DNA of 45,000 nucleotides, taken from contig WBZZ01000500.1 of the NCBI GenBank assembly GCA_019918135.1, forward strand, positions 1 to 45,000, written 5' to 3'. The position numbers and the translations under genes are program-made. The DNA is from Paulinella micropora (lineage: Eukaryota; Cercozoa; Imbricatea; Euglyphida; Paulinellidae). Position 1 is the stretch's first letter. Each line of letters opens with the position of its first letter. Below, piece by piece: positions 18,020-28,555 of this stretch. The notes beneath the pieces are model-generated. The model worked only from the letters and a program-made list of their open reading frames with translations. It was not told the origin of the DNA and did no database searches.

Positions 18020-19043
18020 GTTCCTCTGCGTCCGTTCTCCTCTTCTCCCTAGATCGCGCGCCACCACGCGCACGTCCGCGGCCGCCCCGTCCGCGACCTG
18101 ACCTGTGCTGCTGCTCGCCTTCCAACCTACCAGCTCGTCCATCATCGTTAAGAAAAGAAAGAACGCGCTCAATCAGAGCTGTCTTGTTTCCGCTAATCCT
18201 TTGACTATTCTGAACTAGCCATGACTTCAACTCTCTAGCTGTCGCCTTCTTCAAGCTATCTGCTGTCTTAGCTTCCTCTAACAGCTGTGTCACTCGCAGA
18301 TGGGGTGCGGGCCCCCGATTGGGGTTGTCAAAGTCGTGAAGGACCTTTTCATCTTCCAAAAGCAGCCGTGCTCCCATCCACGCAGGATGGCTGGGTGCAT
18401 CACCTGAATTTACAAAGGCAGTTCTAGGCGCATACAACCGCTCTCTCTCTTCTGTTAGCATGGCGGCTGCGTCCTCTGCAGCCTGTCTATCAGCAGGTAC
18501 TCCCCACAAATCCTCCGGCAGTTTGTCCAGAACACGGATGGGAGTCTTCCAGACTGTTCCGGACTTATCAGCACACACAAGATGACCTGGCCTACCTGGC
18601 ATGTTCCCATCTCCTTTCTCACCGTCCCAAATGATACGCGTGAGTTCCGACAAGCGCAGGACCTCCTTGAACCATTCCTGCTCTTCTTTCGTGCAATACT
18701 TATTAGCTAAATACTGCACGTCCTTCACTATCTTAGGAGTTGCCCAGTCTACGTGGGGAAGCTTGGCGGGTCTGTCTAACACTATTCAAGACATGACATA
18801 AAACACTTTTCAGGTTTGGGATTAACTACCTGGTTCCTTGATGTATGGCAATATATCCTCGCCATCGGGGTCGTCATTCACACCGTGCCAGTGCATTTGG
18901 GCGTCGCCCCAGGTTTTGACTCGAACTCGCGGCAAAAAACCGTTCTCACTGTTGCCTGCCTGATACTGCCAGGCGAGGGGTCTCTGAAAATATTTGAAAG
19001 ATGGATTCATGGAGTCCTCAAAGTATTTGTCCCAATCATACTC
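18020..19043 (-). CDS. SAP-domain protein with RG-rich tail (two exons seen)
   Basis: Exon A (about 19043-18830) encodes YDWDKYFEDSMNPSF..WGDAQMHWHGV and ends CCAG|GTAGTT. A 48-base intron ends TTGAATAG at 18782. Exon B (from 18781) continues in phase as VLDRPAKLPHVDWATPK. It contains a SAP-like helix pair (ATARELKSWLV..SGNKTALIERVLSFL, about 18140-18250), a fold that binds DNA, and then an RGRGGRGRARGGARS tail. The true 3' end is unclear: the frame runs on into the GGCAGAA repeat, so I end it near 18020. Upstream exons are likely, since exon A has an acceptor-like CTGAAAAG. The role may be nuclear DNA or RNA binding. It sits among transposase genes and may be element-derived. Confidence 0.55.
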
Positions 19044-19129
19044 ACTTTTCAGAAGCAAAAGGCAATATGATTCTTTTTTTTTTTTTAAGCCTAGCATTAG
19101 TTTAAAGAGTGCTTGTGCAAAATTAGTGC

Positions 19130-20831
19130 TCATTCATTGAGGGTGGTGTTGTATGCAAGATAGCGCATGATATAGAATTTTCGATCCTGTTTACTGTGTG
19201 AGTGCTTTGTGACCATTTTATTAGTTTCTATCTTTTTTTTCCATTTCTTGCGGACAATGTGACACCAAAACAGCTGTGTACTCAAGCTTGTGTTTTCAAC
19301 CCCCCCATCCCAATCTACAAGAAGCTGGTGATGCTGCTTTAGTGCTAGGATGAAACATTTCCCAACGGACAAGATGGTATAAGAAAGTTACATTTGAATT
19401 AGCACTGTGTGTTATATTGGGCAAATGACACAGAATAAAATTCATGTCATGGGCATATATGGTTGCACCACCTGCATGTATCCTCACTAAATACCTGCCT
19501 CTGAAGTCCGCCGACCCTCGCGAACACCATGGAAGGTTAAAGGGCTTTGTCATATCTATTGTCATGGAAGTGACCCTCTGAATGTCCTTACCCCTGGGCA
19601 AGAAAAGCAATGATAGATTCTAAAAAAAAGGAAGCATAGGAATTTATCCTTCTACAGCACGCCTCATGCTGCCCCTCCTATTTGCACAATGTATCTTATT
19701 GTGTATCCGGTTCCGTGCTCTCCATTCAGTGGCTGCATTCTTAGTCTTGAATCTAAAAAAAAAAAAAATTTTTTAAAAAAGAGGAAAAATGAAACAAAGA
19801 AGATAGGATTCAAAAGGGAAGTAATACCCAGACTGATGCTCACTGGCGAGCTCTGTACAGAAGGCGCACTTGGCAAATCTCCCTTTCTGATGGGCTTAAC
19901 CTTACTGAACTCGGCGCGCCAGACCTTACGAACAGTGCTTTCACTGGGGCCCTCTGGGGGGGGGGGGGCTAGCAAAAACCAGCTTTTATCTGGAAGGACC
20001 CCACTGCTCCTGGATCCAAGCATAAATACGATTGAAGTCCATGGTGTCTTGCAGATGGAAAATGCCATCAGCCACAGATTATGGTTCTTGCTCAACAAAA
20101 AACTTCTGGTGTAACAAAGTAAAGACGAGGTCTTCTACAGGGCTATCTGCCTTCCCATAGTCCTCGAAAAACTAATTGTCTTGCTCTACCGCTTTTCTAG
20201 CCCTACGCATGGTTCTATCTCCAATCCCGTGCAATCTCATCCACATGCTTTTACAGACCCTAGCATTTTTGTATTCGTATTCCACAACACCATCCTGGTT
20301 CTCCATAATCATCATCTGCCCTGCCACCCATGCAGCTAGCTCACTTCTTTTCACCTGAACAGAATCTGCCCTAGCTTTTACCGCAGCGAAAGGCTGTAAC
20401 CACTTGTTACACTTTAGATTTACACAGCACTTACTCTTCATTTCTTCCTCTAGCTCTGTCCAAGTACAACCTAACCACTTCTTGAAGCTTTTGGGGCGAG
20501 TTTTGGGGCGAGTCTCACGAGTTTTACGCTGCTTTCCTTTTTTTTTCTTTAAGTCTGTATCGCGTGCAATTTCCAAAAAAGGAGTGTATCGGGGGATAGG
20601 AATATTCAGTGCTACGTACAGAGGCAGCATGCTGGTTCTAAAATCACCTGAGGGAGTACTGCTGGGCTTTTTGGTAGTGGAAGGTGGCTGGCTAGGCTTG
20701 AACACTGCAGGGAAACTCTGTCTGTTACTGACTGGCACATGTGACATTGCCTGAGGCTGCTTGGAGGGGAAGACCGCATCAAATGAGCCGGACTGATGGG
20801 CGGCAGGGGCTTCCTCAACGGACGCCTTTGT

Positions 20832-20862
<31 letters not shown>

Positions 20863-21098
20863 GGGGCAATCTCTAATGGTGGAAGTTTGGTACTCGAAAC
20901 ACTGCTGTCGAACACTGCTTGAAAACTGGACGGTAGCCTCGGGATTTCGACTTTGGGCACCACTATGGGAGGAGGCCTGGCTGGTGATTCTTGCTTGGGG
21001 AATTTTGACGAAGCCGCACCACCAAACACTGCTAGGAAAGATGCCCCCAAGGCCCCCGCCGCAGCCGCTGCTGCCTTTCCACTTGCTCTGGGATTCAT
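19130..21098 (-). pseudogene. decayed DDE transposase-like gene
   Basis: ATG at 21098 (MNPRASGKAAAAAAG) opens a 308-codon frame: an Ala/Pro-rich start with repeated F-x-AVF motifs, a basic stretch, then C..NLKC and VCKSMWMRLHGIGDRTMRRARKA, which resembles the HTH preceding many eukaryotic DDE transposases. After TAG at 20172-20174 the same frame continues (FFEDYGKADSPVEDLVF), with two further in-frame TAA codons and a C run. The next block has SESTVRKVWRAEFSKVKP, then in a shifted frame FAKCAFCTEL. The last part (about 19560-19200) has VRIHAGG.TIYAHDMN..ANSNVTFLYHLV and WDGGVENTSLSTQLFW, like the G-H-G-N and D-N-x-x-x-E-N-K blocks of DUF7869-like transposases. Several stops and frameshifts make it a pseudogene. 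The family name is tentative. Confidence 0.6.
20829..20866. repeat. (GT)n followed by a 21-base G run
   Basis: Lies inside the pseudogene and reads as a Pro run followed by His-Thr repeats on the minus strand. Homopolymer length here is likely unreliable. Confidence 0.95.
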
Positions 21099-21109
21099 GG
21101 TCTACAGAA

Positions 21110-21898
21110 TGAGAAATTTGCAATGAGAATGGATAGCAAGAGATAGAAATGAGACCTGGCTGCAAGGACGAAATCACATGTTTTGCCTCCCTAGTTACTA
21201 CCTGCCATACAACCACCGGAACTGTGTTGAAAAAATAACAGATACTGTAATAAATACATCAAGGACATCGAAACAAAACACAGTCAGTAGATAAGAGACA
21301 GCATACGACGAGAGAGCGTTCATGGAAAAAACATGGTAGGCAAAACAGAGGTTGCCTCACTAGTTCCAAAGCCGAAACAAAAAAGACTTGAATGCAAAAA
21401 AAAAGTAACATGTAGTAGATAGTGCAAAACGGTGAGGATTGAGATGATGTACTTGGATGCGGCAGCTGGCAAAGACTGCCCAAGAGGAGTACAAAAAAAC
21501 AGCGAGGCAAAAACGGGTTGCCTGGCTGGTTCCTAAAGCGTATGTATGTGGTGCGTTTAAGCAGGAAAAAAAACATAGTCATAAAGAGTACGACATTTCA
21601 TCGCTATTCCATGTGTTTTCAGAGCAAATTCTCCAAGAACAACAAACACAGACACAGACACCATGTCCACAACCGCTTGACAACTCCATACCCAAAAAGG
21701 TTCGGTCGTTTGCAGTGTACCTTTTGACAGCGCAGTGGTGAAAAACCGGCAGTTGCCAAAGTGATGCTAATTTTCTTTAGTTCCGGACAACCTTTTGCGC
21801 AGGGGCAGTTGGCGACGCAGTCAAAAAACGGGCTGGTGTCAAAAAAGGGTTGGTCACGTTGGTGACGGTTTGTTACACCACAACCAACACAAGGCAGT
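21110..21898. other. no gene recognised
   Basis: Between two divergent genes. It contains short ORFs on both strands without recognisable motifs. Promoters for the flanking genes would be expected here, but no clear element stands out. Confidence 0.45.
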
Positions 21899-22932
21899 AT
21901 GTCCAAGGTTGCCAAGCTGCTCGGATACCGTAAGCATGCCCTGGGAACCGTGGAAGCGGAAGTGGACAAGAGCGACAACTGGCTGGAATTGGGAGCGGTG
22001 AGCAAAGATGGAAAGTTTTGTTTCTCTGGTAAAGTCGACAAAGTCTTACCAAAAAGCGAGAGGCCCTTTGTGGGAATGGCCAGCTGACCCCACTTGGAAA
22101 GACCAGCAGGTGGGGTTTATAGTGAGATGGAGTGAAAAAAAGTGGCCTAAGGCAGCTGTATTTTGGAAGGAAGGGGAAGGCGAAGGCAGGATGACGAGAG
22201 AAAAGAAGCAGGTGAACAGACTTGAAATCAAGAATGGAGACGAAAGAAAGAAAAAGAAGAAACAGAAGGAACAGAAGGAACAGGTAGTTGCGAAGGAGAA
22301 AGGACAGGCGAAAAAAAAAGGAGAAAAGGGAGAGGTGAAAAAAAAGCAGAACAGAAAGAGAAAGCTTCAAGGAAGCGCAAGGAGACAGGCGAGCCAGGAA
22401 AGAAAAAGAAAGTCTTGAAACGATTGAAGCTGACAGAAGAAGAAGAGAAAGCAAGGCAAGATGAACACAATAAAATTGCAGAACAGGTGAAACAGCAAGA
22501 GAACAAACTGATAGAAACCAACAAAGAAAAAGACGAGGAGGAGAAAGAAAAGCAAAGACTAGAAACAGAACGAATTGAGCGAGAGAGAGCTGAAGCAGAA
22601 TAGAAGGCACAGAAGGACAAGAAGGAGAAAGAGAAGAAGGAGGCAGAAGCTAGGAAAGCAGCACTTGACTCGATCAATTTCGACAAACCTTTGGAATCCG
22701 CTCTTGCCAAAACACCAGACTCTGCCTCGACAGCTCCTGAGGGAAAGGCGGAAACACCAGCCGGTGATGGAAAGGCGGAAACACCAGCCGGCGACCCCCA
22801 AAAGGACAAAAAGCCAGACCCTGCCACTCTTTGTGATGGATACTACTGCAGGAAGACTTCCAACATCAGGTTCAAGTGCGGATCCGACTGGATACAAGCG
22901 TCTCTCTCTCTCTATATATATATATCTATCTA

Positions 22933-22969
<37 letters not shown>

Positions 22970-24334
22970 GTCGCTTTCTCTGAGTCTTTTATCTTTCTTC
23001 TCATCCGACCAGGACACCTCTGGACTATCGGACTCCCGGCACAGTCAAAGGCGAGCAACAGAGCCGGGCGACCACTGCTATTTTGGAGTCCATGGTGTGT
23101 AAGAACATGAAGAACCTCGCCTTGTATCCAAAAAAGATTGCAATTACCAGAGAGGGTGAAGACGTTTGGGTTGTCGGGTAAGCCATCTTGTTGTTGTTTG
23201 CCTTGTTCGCATCGCGGGGTCTCATATGGACTTTTTTAATAGGGTCCAATCCAAGTTGTCCAAGCAGTTTCTGAACAAAGGCGGCAGGGACATTACCGAT
23301 CTGTACAAAATCATCTTGATCTCTCGGCGTGTGGTGGCCGCTGATGGTACAAATTCCGTCAGCTGCAGTCTTGTGGGCAGACAGTCATCGATCCGATCGC
23401 CTCCGAACTCGTGGGTGACGTCCCAGACGATGAGTGGGATCCTAAAGTCCCACCCCTCCTCGTGTTGATGGCGCCCGCATGCAAAACTCCTTTGGAAAAG
23501 CTGCCTGTCATTTACGACTTTACCTGGATGCAAGAGCAGCCGGGAAATGGTGGGACTTACGTCAACGGTAGGCCCAGGCGTCAAATGAAACCCAAGCCTG
23601 AACTTGAGGTCTTTATTTATTTGTATCGTTTGAAAATTTCTTATAATATACTTGCAGGCTGAGCCGGTCTCTTTGACACCGGTTCAAGAAACAAAGCCGG
23701 CCAAAAAGACGAAAACCAAAGCTCCTAAGGCCAAGGCCGACCCGCCCTCCCCCCCCCCCCCCCCAAGCCCAAGCCCCCAAAACAGCCAAAGGCCGAACAC
23801 GTCGAACTCACAGATTCGGAAGAAACAGCAGGGAAAGAAAATGACACAAACCATGCTGGACGTGCGAACTGAAATTGCACTCATGAAGCAGCTCAATCAA
23901 CCATTCCTGAACAAAATAAGCCAAATGGAAAAAACACAAATAAGCCGAATGAAAAAAACACAAACATTCCTAAACAAAATAAGCCGAATGAGGTCGAGAA
24001 GGAAGAGAAGGTAGAATCTGTAAGATTTGCCCAGCAAGCTCAGCAGATTGCTGAACTTCAAAAAACTGTGGAAGCGTTGCAAAGCAAAGTGCAACCCACA
24101 CCAGCCATAACATTGCTTGATCAAGGCACGCAACTCACAACTCTCACAACTAATTCATCTGCATCTTCGTTCAACACTTCCAGTGCTCGGCAAAAGCTTT
24201 ATCAAAAGCTTGGCAATGAATGCAACAATGTCAACTCCCAAAACATACTTCAGTACAACCTCATGATCGAGCAACAACTGCTCCAAGAACAAAACAAGTT
24301 CATCCGAAGCCAGTATTTGAGCAGCTTGTTTTAA
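21899..24334 (+). pseudogene. lysine-rich coiled-coil protein gene, multi-exon, with frame breaks
   Basis: ATG at 21899 (MSKVAKLLGYRKHALG) starts a frame joined, after a one-base shift near 22075, to DPTWKDQQVGFIVRWSEKKWPKAAVFW. A long Lys/Glu-rich coiled coil follows with another shift near 22390 and an in-frame TAG at 22601. Then come APEGKAETPAGDG repeats and CDGYYC. A CT/TA-rich intron ends CCGACCAG at about 23012. The exon TPLDYRTPGTVKGEQQ..GEDVWVV ends GTCGG|GTAAGC (about 23179). The next exon (about 23243-23569; one shift near 23347) has VYDFTW-like PVIYDFTWMQEQPG and a donor G|GTAGGC. The last exon begins after CTTGCAG at 23658, passes a C run and an in-frame TGA, and ends LLQEQNKFIRSQYLSSLF. 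I do not recognise the family. The many breaks suggest a pseudogene, although some lie in homopolymers. Confidence 0.5.
22899..22975. repeat. (CT)n/(TA)n microsatellite
   Basis: CT, TA and TATC repeats at the start of a proposed intron of the lysine-rich gene. The pyrimidine-rich run continues toward the acceptor near 23012. Confidence 0.9.
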
Positions 24335-25328
24335 AATAATTTAGTATTTCATTAATTAGAATTAAACAAATCAGTTGTGCACATTTGTATTAATATTAGA
24401 TAAATTTTTGTTGGATTTGGACTTAGGCGAAAATATTAATGAAAAAAAACCTGATGGGTGAGGCACTGTCGGCCGATGACTAAGTTATTATTAGTCAAAA
24501 AAATAATTTTGAAAATATTATATTTAGTTTTAATAATGATTTAGCAAGTATTTATGTATGTTTTTCTCACGATTTCGTGAATTTTTGGTGATTTGTGACT
24601 TAGGGAAAACGGTTAAGTCACGCAGAAATATATGTCTGAAATTCAAAGTCAGATGATGGAAAAATACCTGATTTTCCGGTCAAATTGCCACCAGAATTAT
24701 TTTTTAAATTTTTTAAATTAAATATTATATTTAGTTGAATTAAATCAATTTTGTATTGAAATTGCAAGAAGAAATAGTTTATTAATAATTATATCCGACA
24801 TGGTGATAGTGCTAAGACGGCCGGGTGGCAAACACCGACTTTTCTAGTCAAGTTGCCACCTGTGCAAGAAAAACTAATAATTTATATTTAAATATCATAT
24901 TTCATGAAAAATAATCAATATTTAGTTGAAAATAGAAGAAAAATCATAAGATATGAGGCAAATACGAGGCAAATCAGAGGCTAAAATATTTGCCTCTGAA
25001 TCTGCCTCATTTTGCCTCCAAATGTGGACTTATACATCAGATATCAACTGCAAACTTTATCCTTTTGATTCAAAACGCTTCGGGGTCATAAATAAACGAA
25101 TTTTGAGCAAACAGATCACATAAATTTGCCTCATAGGTTTGAGGCAAATATTAGGCAAAAGGGACTAGTCCCTTTGAGGGACTAGTCCCTTTGACAGGAA
25201 TGTTTGTTTTAAGTACTCATCGCTGGTAAATCTTAAGCGGAATAACATTATAGTGAGACTCATGTGGCGGCAGTTACTTATAGGATGGTTATTTTATAAA
25301 AGTAACGGATCCCAAACTTGAATATCAT
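24335..25328. other. AT-rich intergenic spacer with short repeats
   Basis: No gene. A segment near 24670-24760 recurs loosely near 24840-24935 (RTCAARTTGCCACC, then AT-rich with TTTAGTTGAA). GAGGCAAAT motifs occur in both orientations at 24955-25020 and could pair. At 25161-25194 a 17-base unit is repeated twice. Confidence 0.6.
25157..25196. repeat. two tandem copies of a palindromic 17-bp unit
   Basis: GGGACTAGTCCCTTTGA occurs twice in tandem. GGGACTAGTCCC is a perfect 12-base palindrome. A single-stranded copy could fold either within or between units. Confidence 0.9.
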
Positions 25329-26585
25329 TCATTCATCGCCCTCGCTCTTATCGTCGCTCTTGCTCTCACTGCCTTGTTGAACCCAATCTGCATCTTCACC
25401 CTCGGATGGTTGCTCTTCTTGGTCCAGTCCAAAGTAAGTCTTCTCCGAGCGGGTGCTACGGGAAGATCTCCGCAAAGACGACGATGCAAACGCAGGCGCA
25501 GCTGTCGGTTGCTGCGCGCTTGCCATGGTCAACTCCATTCTGAAAAGGTATGTATATAAATGTATGTATGTGTGAATGTATGTATTGATGTATACATGTA
25601 TGTATAAATATATTAATGTATTGACGATTTAATGTATGTAGTAATTTATCAATGTATTTATTGACAGATACGTAGTAAATGATGACCCTGATGCAAGGTT
25701 TTCTGCAGACTGCAGAAAGACATTTGCTACCCCTGAGCCTGCTTGCGTTTTTTTTCTGCCACCGTTACTAAGACGCATGCGTTTCTGACTGAGTCTGGCA
25801 GCTGCAGGCTCACCCGGCGAGGACCCTGCCGCGACTGCGGCAGCTGCAGACACGTTCGGTGAATTAGCGGACACTGGCGCGATCGCTGCAGGTGCCGCCA
25901 GTGCCGCAATAGCACGTTTCAGAGGGACAACTGCAGACACACTTGGCGAGGACCCTACCACGACTATGTCAGCTGCAAGCACACTTGACGAGGATGATGC
26001 AACAATCGCCGTGCGTGTTGCAGGTGCCGGCTCAGAAGAAGCAATTCCCCCAGGAACAGCTTGAGGCACATCTAAAGTAGGCTTTGCCGCGACCATAGCA
26101 GCTGCAGGTACACTTGACGAGGGACCTGCCTCGAACGCCGCCGCGAGCGCTGCAGGCGCTGGCGCTGCAGGCGCTGGCGCAGCAGAAGCTCCATTCACTT
26201 CATCCCCGGATGTGGAGGCAGAGGCAGGCAATTGACGTTGGCCATCATTCCAAGCATTGATGAGAGTTTGTGCGAGCGCAGACTTGGACCCACTTTTAGA
26301 CAGTCCGAGTCGATTGCATAATGCTTTCAGTTCTGCTGCCGAGCAGGCGGCAATCAGTGCTTCGACAGTTGGTGGTTCCGGGCCATCGAGTAGCTTCTGC
26401 GGAGTCACATGGGGCTTGCGGGGCGGGCTTTCGCGCTCTTTGTTTTTGCCTGCGTATCTCCTTGACGTTGATAGTAGTCGGAATTCGCGCAAGCTCAAAC
26501 TGTTGTTGCAGTCGAATAAAATTTGCATCCCTTCTGGAAACGTTCCCTCCGACCCCTCCTTGCCAGGCATCGCAACCACTCGCAT
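25329..26585 (-). CDS. SAP-domain, alanine/serine-rich protein (two exons)
   Basis: Proposed ATG at 26585 (MRVVAMPGKEG), although upstream exons are possible because the frame stays open. Exon 1 runs to about 25672 and holds PPRKPHVTPQKLLDG, then a SAP-like helix pair (SAAELKALCNRLGLSKSGSKSALAQTLI, about 26255-26340), a putative DNA-binding unit. An Ala/Ser/Pro-rich region of imperfect repeats (GSSPSVSAVVPL, GSSPGEPAAARL) and a basic KRMRLSNGGRKKTQ follow. A donor AC|GTATCT and an acceptor TTTTCAG|A (25540) join in phase to exon 2, LRRSSRSTRSEKTYFGLDQEEQ, with an acidic C-terminus ending at TGA at 25329. The frame is continuous through both exons, unlike its neighbours, so it could be functional. 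A role in chromatin is a guess. Confidence 0.6.
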
Positions 26586-27061
26586 GATCGGATGGAGGAT
26601 CTGACAGAAGTACCGGTCGGAGCAAGAGCTCTTGCGGCAGCTCCCGCGATATTCTCGAAAATCCCAAAGAGTAGCTGTCAACACATTATTGGTACAGAGG
26701 CAATAATTCAAATTCGCGATCGATTTTACGACTATACAGAGCCACAGATCACGATTCTTCTTGGTATACTACAGCTGCAGATCGCTAGATTACCTTTTCA
26801 TGGAATCTCTCGAAGCTCTGCCTCTGACCTTCCCTTCCCCCCCCCCCTTCCAAATTCTCAATGATTATGTACCTTCAGACGCCTGAGTGGGTGCTCACGG
26901 ACAATTGCTACTCCTGGTTCGAAAACCTTGTTCCCCTTGGAATCCAGGTACCAGTACCTACAAATGCATGTCGCTATAGAAGCCCTAGGGATAACGCATT
27001 CTATTGACTAATGATGATCAAATAAATACATTAAGGCTAAGCTAACTAATGAACGGTTAAC
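26586..27061. other. no gene recognised
   Basis: The frame of the SAP gene continues a little upstream without an ATG. The rest has a C run near 26838 and nothing else that I can name. Confidence 0.5.
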
Positions 27062-27231
27062 AGTAGACCCTACTCCGACTTTTTTTCTGTGAAACGGTCA
27101 ATGAGTCAAAATTACTTCGTAAAAAATCAATCAGTAAAAAATGGTTCACGAGCAAAATGTCTGGAGTAGGGTCTACTCCGACATTACGTATTCACAAAAA
27201 AAGTCGGAGTAGACCCTACTCCGACATTAAT
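27062..27231. mobile_element. MITE-like foldback element
   Basis: 27163-27182 (GGAGTAGGGTCTACTCCGAC) and 27203-27222 are perfect 20-base reverse complements, and each arm is itself nearly palindromic. A third copy, AGTAGACCCTACTCCGAC followed by T7, stands at 27062-27087 and is inverted relative to A7-GTCGGAGTAG at the right. This gives approximate terminal inverted repeats about 170 bp apart. No transposase is inside. I did not find a clean target duplication. Confidence 0.6.
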
Positions 27232-28550
27232 ATGTGTTTGAAATTGAAATGGTGTGACCTTGGAAAATACGTCGGTTTGCCAGACGTTTTCCTGAGAATC
27301 AAAGCTCATTTTCCCCACGGCCCTTGCTATCTCGTCAGACGTTAAGTGGATATACAGCTTGCTGGCGCGAAACAGCAAGTTTGGATGCCATACACCTTGT
27401 CCAAAGTTCTCCAGATACATCTTCACTGCAGCAACACCATGGTTCCCACCGATAACAAGATAGTAGATGTCCTGGTGCTTGTTGCTGGGAAATTGCTTGC
27501 TGAATGTAGAAGGTGGCCACTGCATTTCGGTGTTTTGATTGACCTTGCCCTCAACATAAAGTCCGGGAGCCTCAGCTTCGAACTGCTCCTTGCTGGTGCA
27601 TTGCTGCCAGTTCAAAGTGTTATTCCAGAAAGGGTCGATGTAATTCTCAGTCAAATTCCTCACATTTTTCTTGCCAAGTTCAGTAAGCTTCACTGGAACA
27701 AGGTATGGTTCAGGCAGGTCTGGGAAACTATTCTCAGCCAACTTGGTAGACAGAGACTGGGCGTGATCTTTAAGGAAGGGACGAATTTGCCACTGTTCCG
27801 GCGCGCGGTACATGCGGGGAATAAAAATTTCTTTCACCCCGACCAAGTGGTCTCTTTTAATCTCCAAAGAGCGCTGTTCAACGTCGAGCAATAAGAAGCC
27901 TTTCCTGACCAGTTCATGTTTCAAGCTTCTTGTTGCATGATTTCTGAAGCCCTTTCTTGTTGTTGCCTGGTTTCATCCTTGGCTTCCTGGGATTTCAGCC
28001 TCGCGGAACCAGTGCTTTTGGGCTTCGAAGCATTCTTGCGTTTCTTCCTGGAATTGCCGGCTTTCTCTGTATCCTTTTCTTCTTTGCCTTTTTTTCGCTT
28101 GAGTGACGGGAGCTTGCTAGAAGATCCTTGGGACTTGGTTGACTCACTGGCGTCAGCTTCAGTTTCTTGATCTTCATCTCCTTCCTCATCTTCCCCATCA
28201 TCTTGCTTCTCCTCATCTGATACTTCAATAACCTCTTCCTTTTCTTGCTTTGATGTTGATTGCTGATTTGCAACTGGTTTGGGCGCGAGGGGGCCCTCCG
28301 ATTTCTTCTCAGGTTGAACAGCCACAGTTTCAGCGTCGGTTTGAGACTTTTTGTCAGGCAAGGGATTGGGCGGTGATGTTAAAGCATTTAGGGTTGGTGC
28401 CGGCTTTGGAGTTGACACCTGAGCTATGGAAGCTGCCGAGGTTGCTGATTTTGATCCTGATCCAAATCGAGTAATATCACCAGGCGAGATGTTGATCGCT
28501 GGTGGTAAAGAAGACGAAGACGACGACGACGAAGAAGAAGACGACGACGA
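27184..28550 (-). pseudogene. serine-rich, acidic/basic protein gene with a frameshift
   Basis: On the minus strand a Ser run encoded by the GAC/GAA microsatellite leads into LPPAINISPGDITRFGSGSK, then across an in-frame segment to a Lys/Glu-rich region (EVIEVSDEEKQDD) and a basic segment (KRKKGKEEKD). Near 27922 the frame ends in TGA and a second frame, offset by one base, continues: KHELVRKGFLLLDVEQRSLEIKR..PFWN..YYLVIGGNHGVAAVKMYLEN. The GGNHGVAA motif is reminiscent of the G-x-H-R motif of ParB/Srx-like proteins, but that is a weak likeness. The C-terminus (VGVGSTPTFFVNT) is supplied by the MITE-like element. The N-terminus is cut by RT2. I do not know its function. One missing base, or pseudogenisation, explains the break. 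Confidence 0.5.
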
Positions 28551-28552
28551 CG
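28501..28552. repeat. (GAC/GAA)n trinucleotide repeat at the RT2 left edge
   Basis: An imperfect Asp/Glu-coding (plus) or Ser-coding (minus) tract. RT2 homology begins at its right end. It could be the junction of a truncated element or part of a genuine acidic linker. Confidence 0.85.
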
Positions 28553-28555
28553 GGA

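Noticed and set aside
20172..22603. In-frame TAG/TAA codons at plausible Gln positions (20172, 20084, 19994, 22601), suggesting a reassigned code
   Set aside because: pol of RT1 and RT3 ends at TAA with no conserved frame beyond it, TAG also replaces Trp in RT3, and a TGA interrupts the lysine-rich gene as well. Nonsense decay of pseudogenes is simpler.
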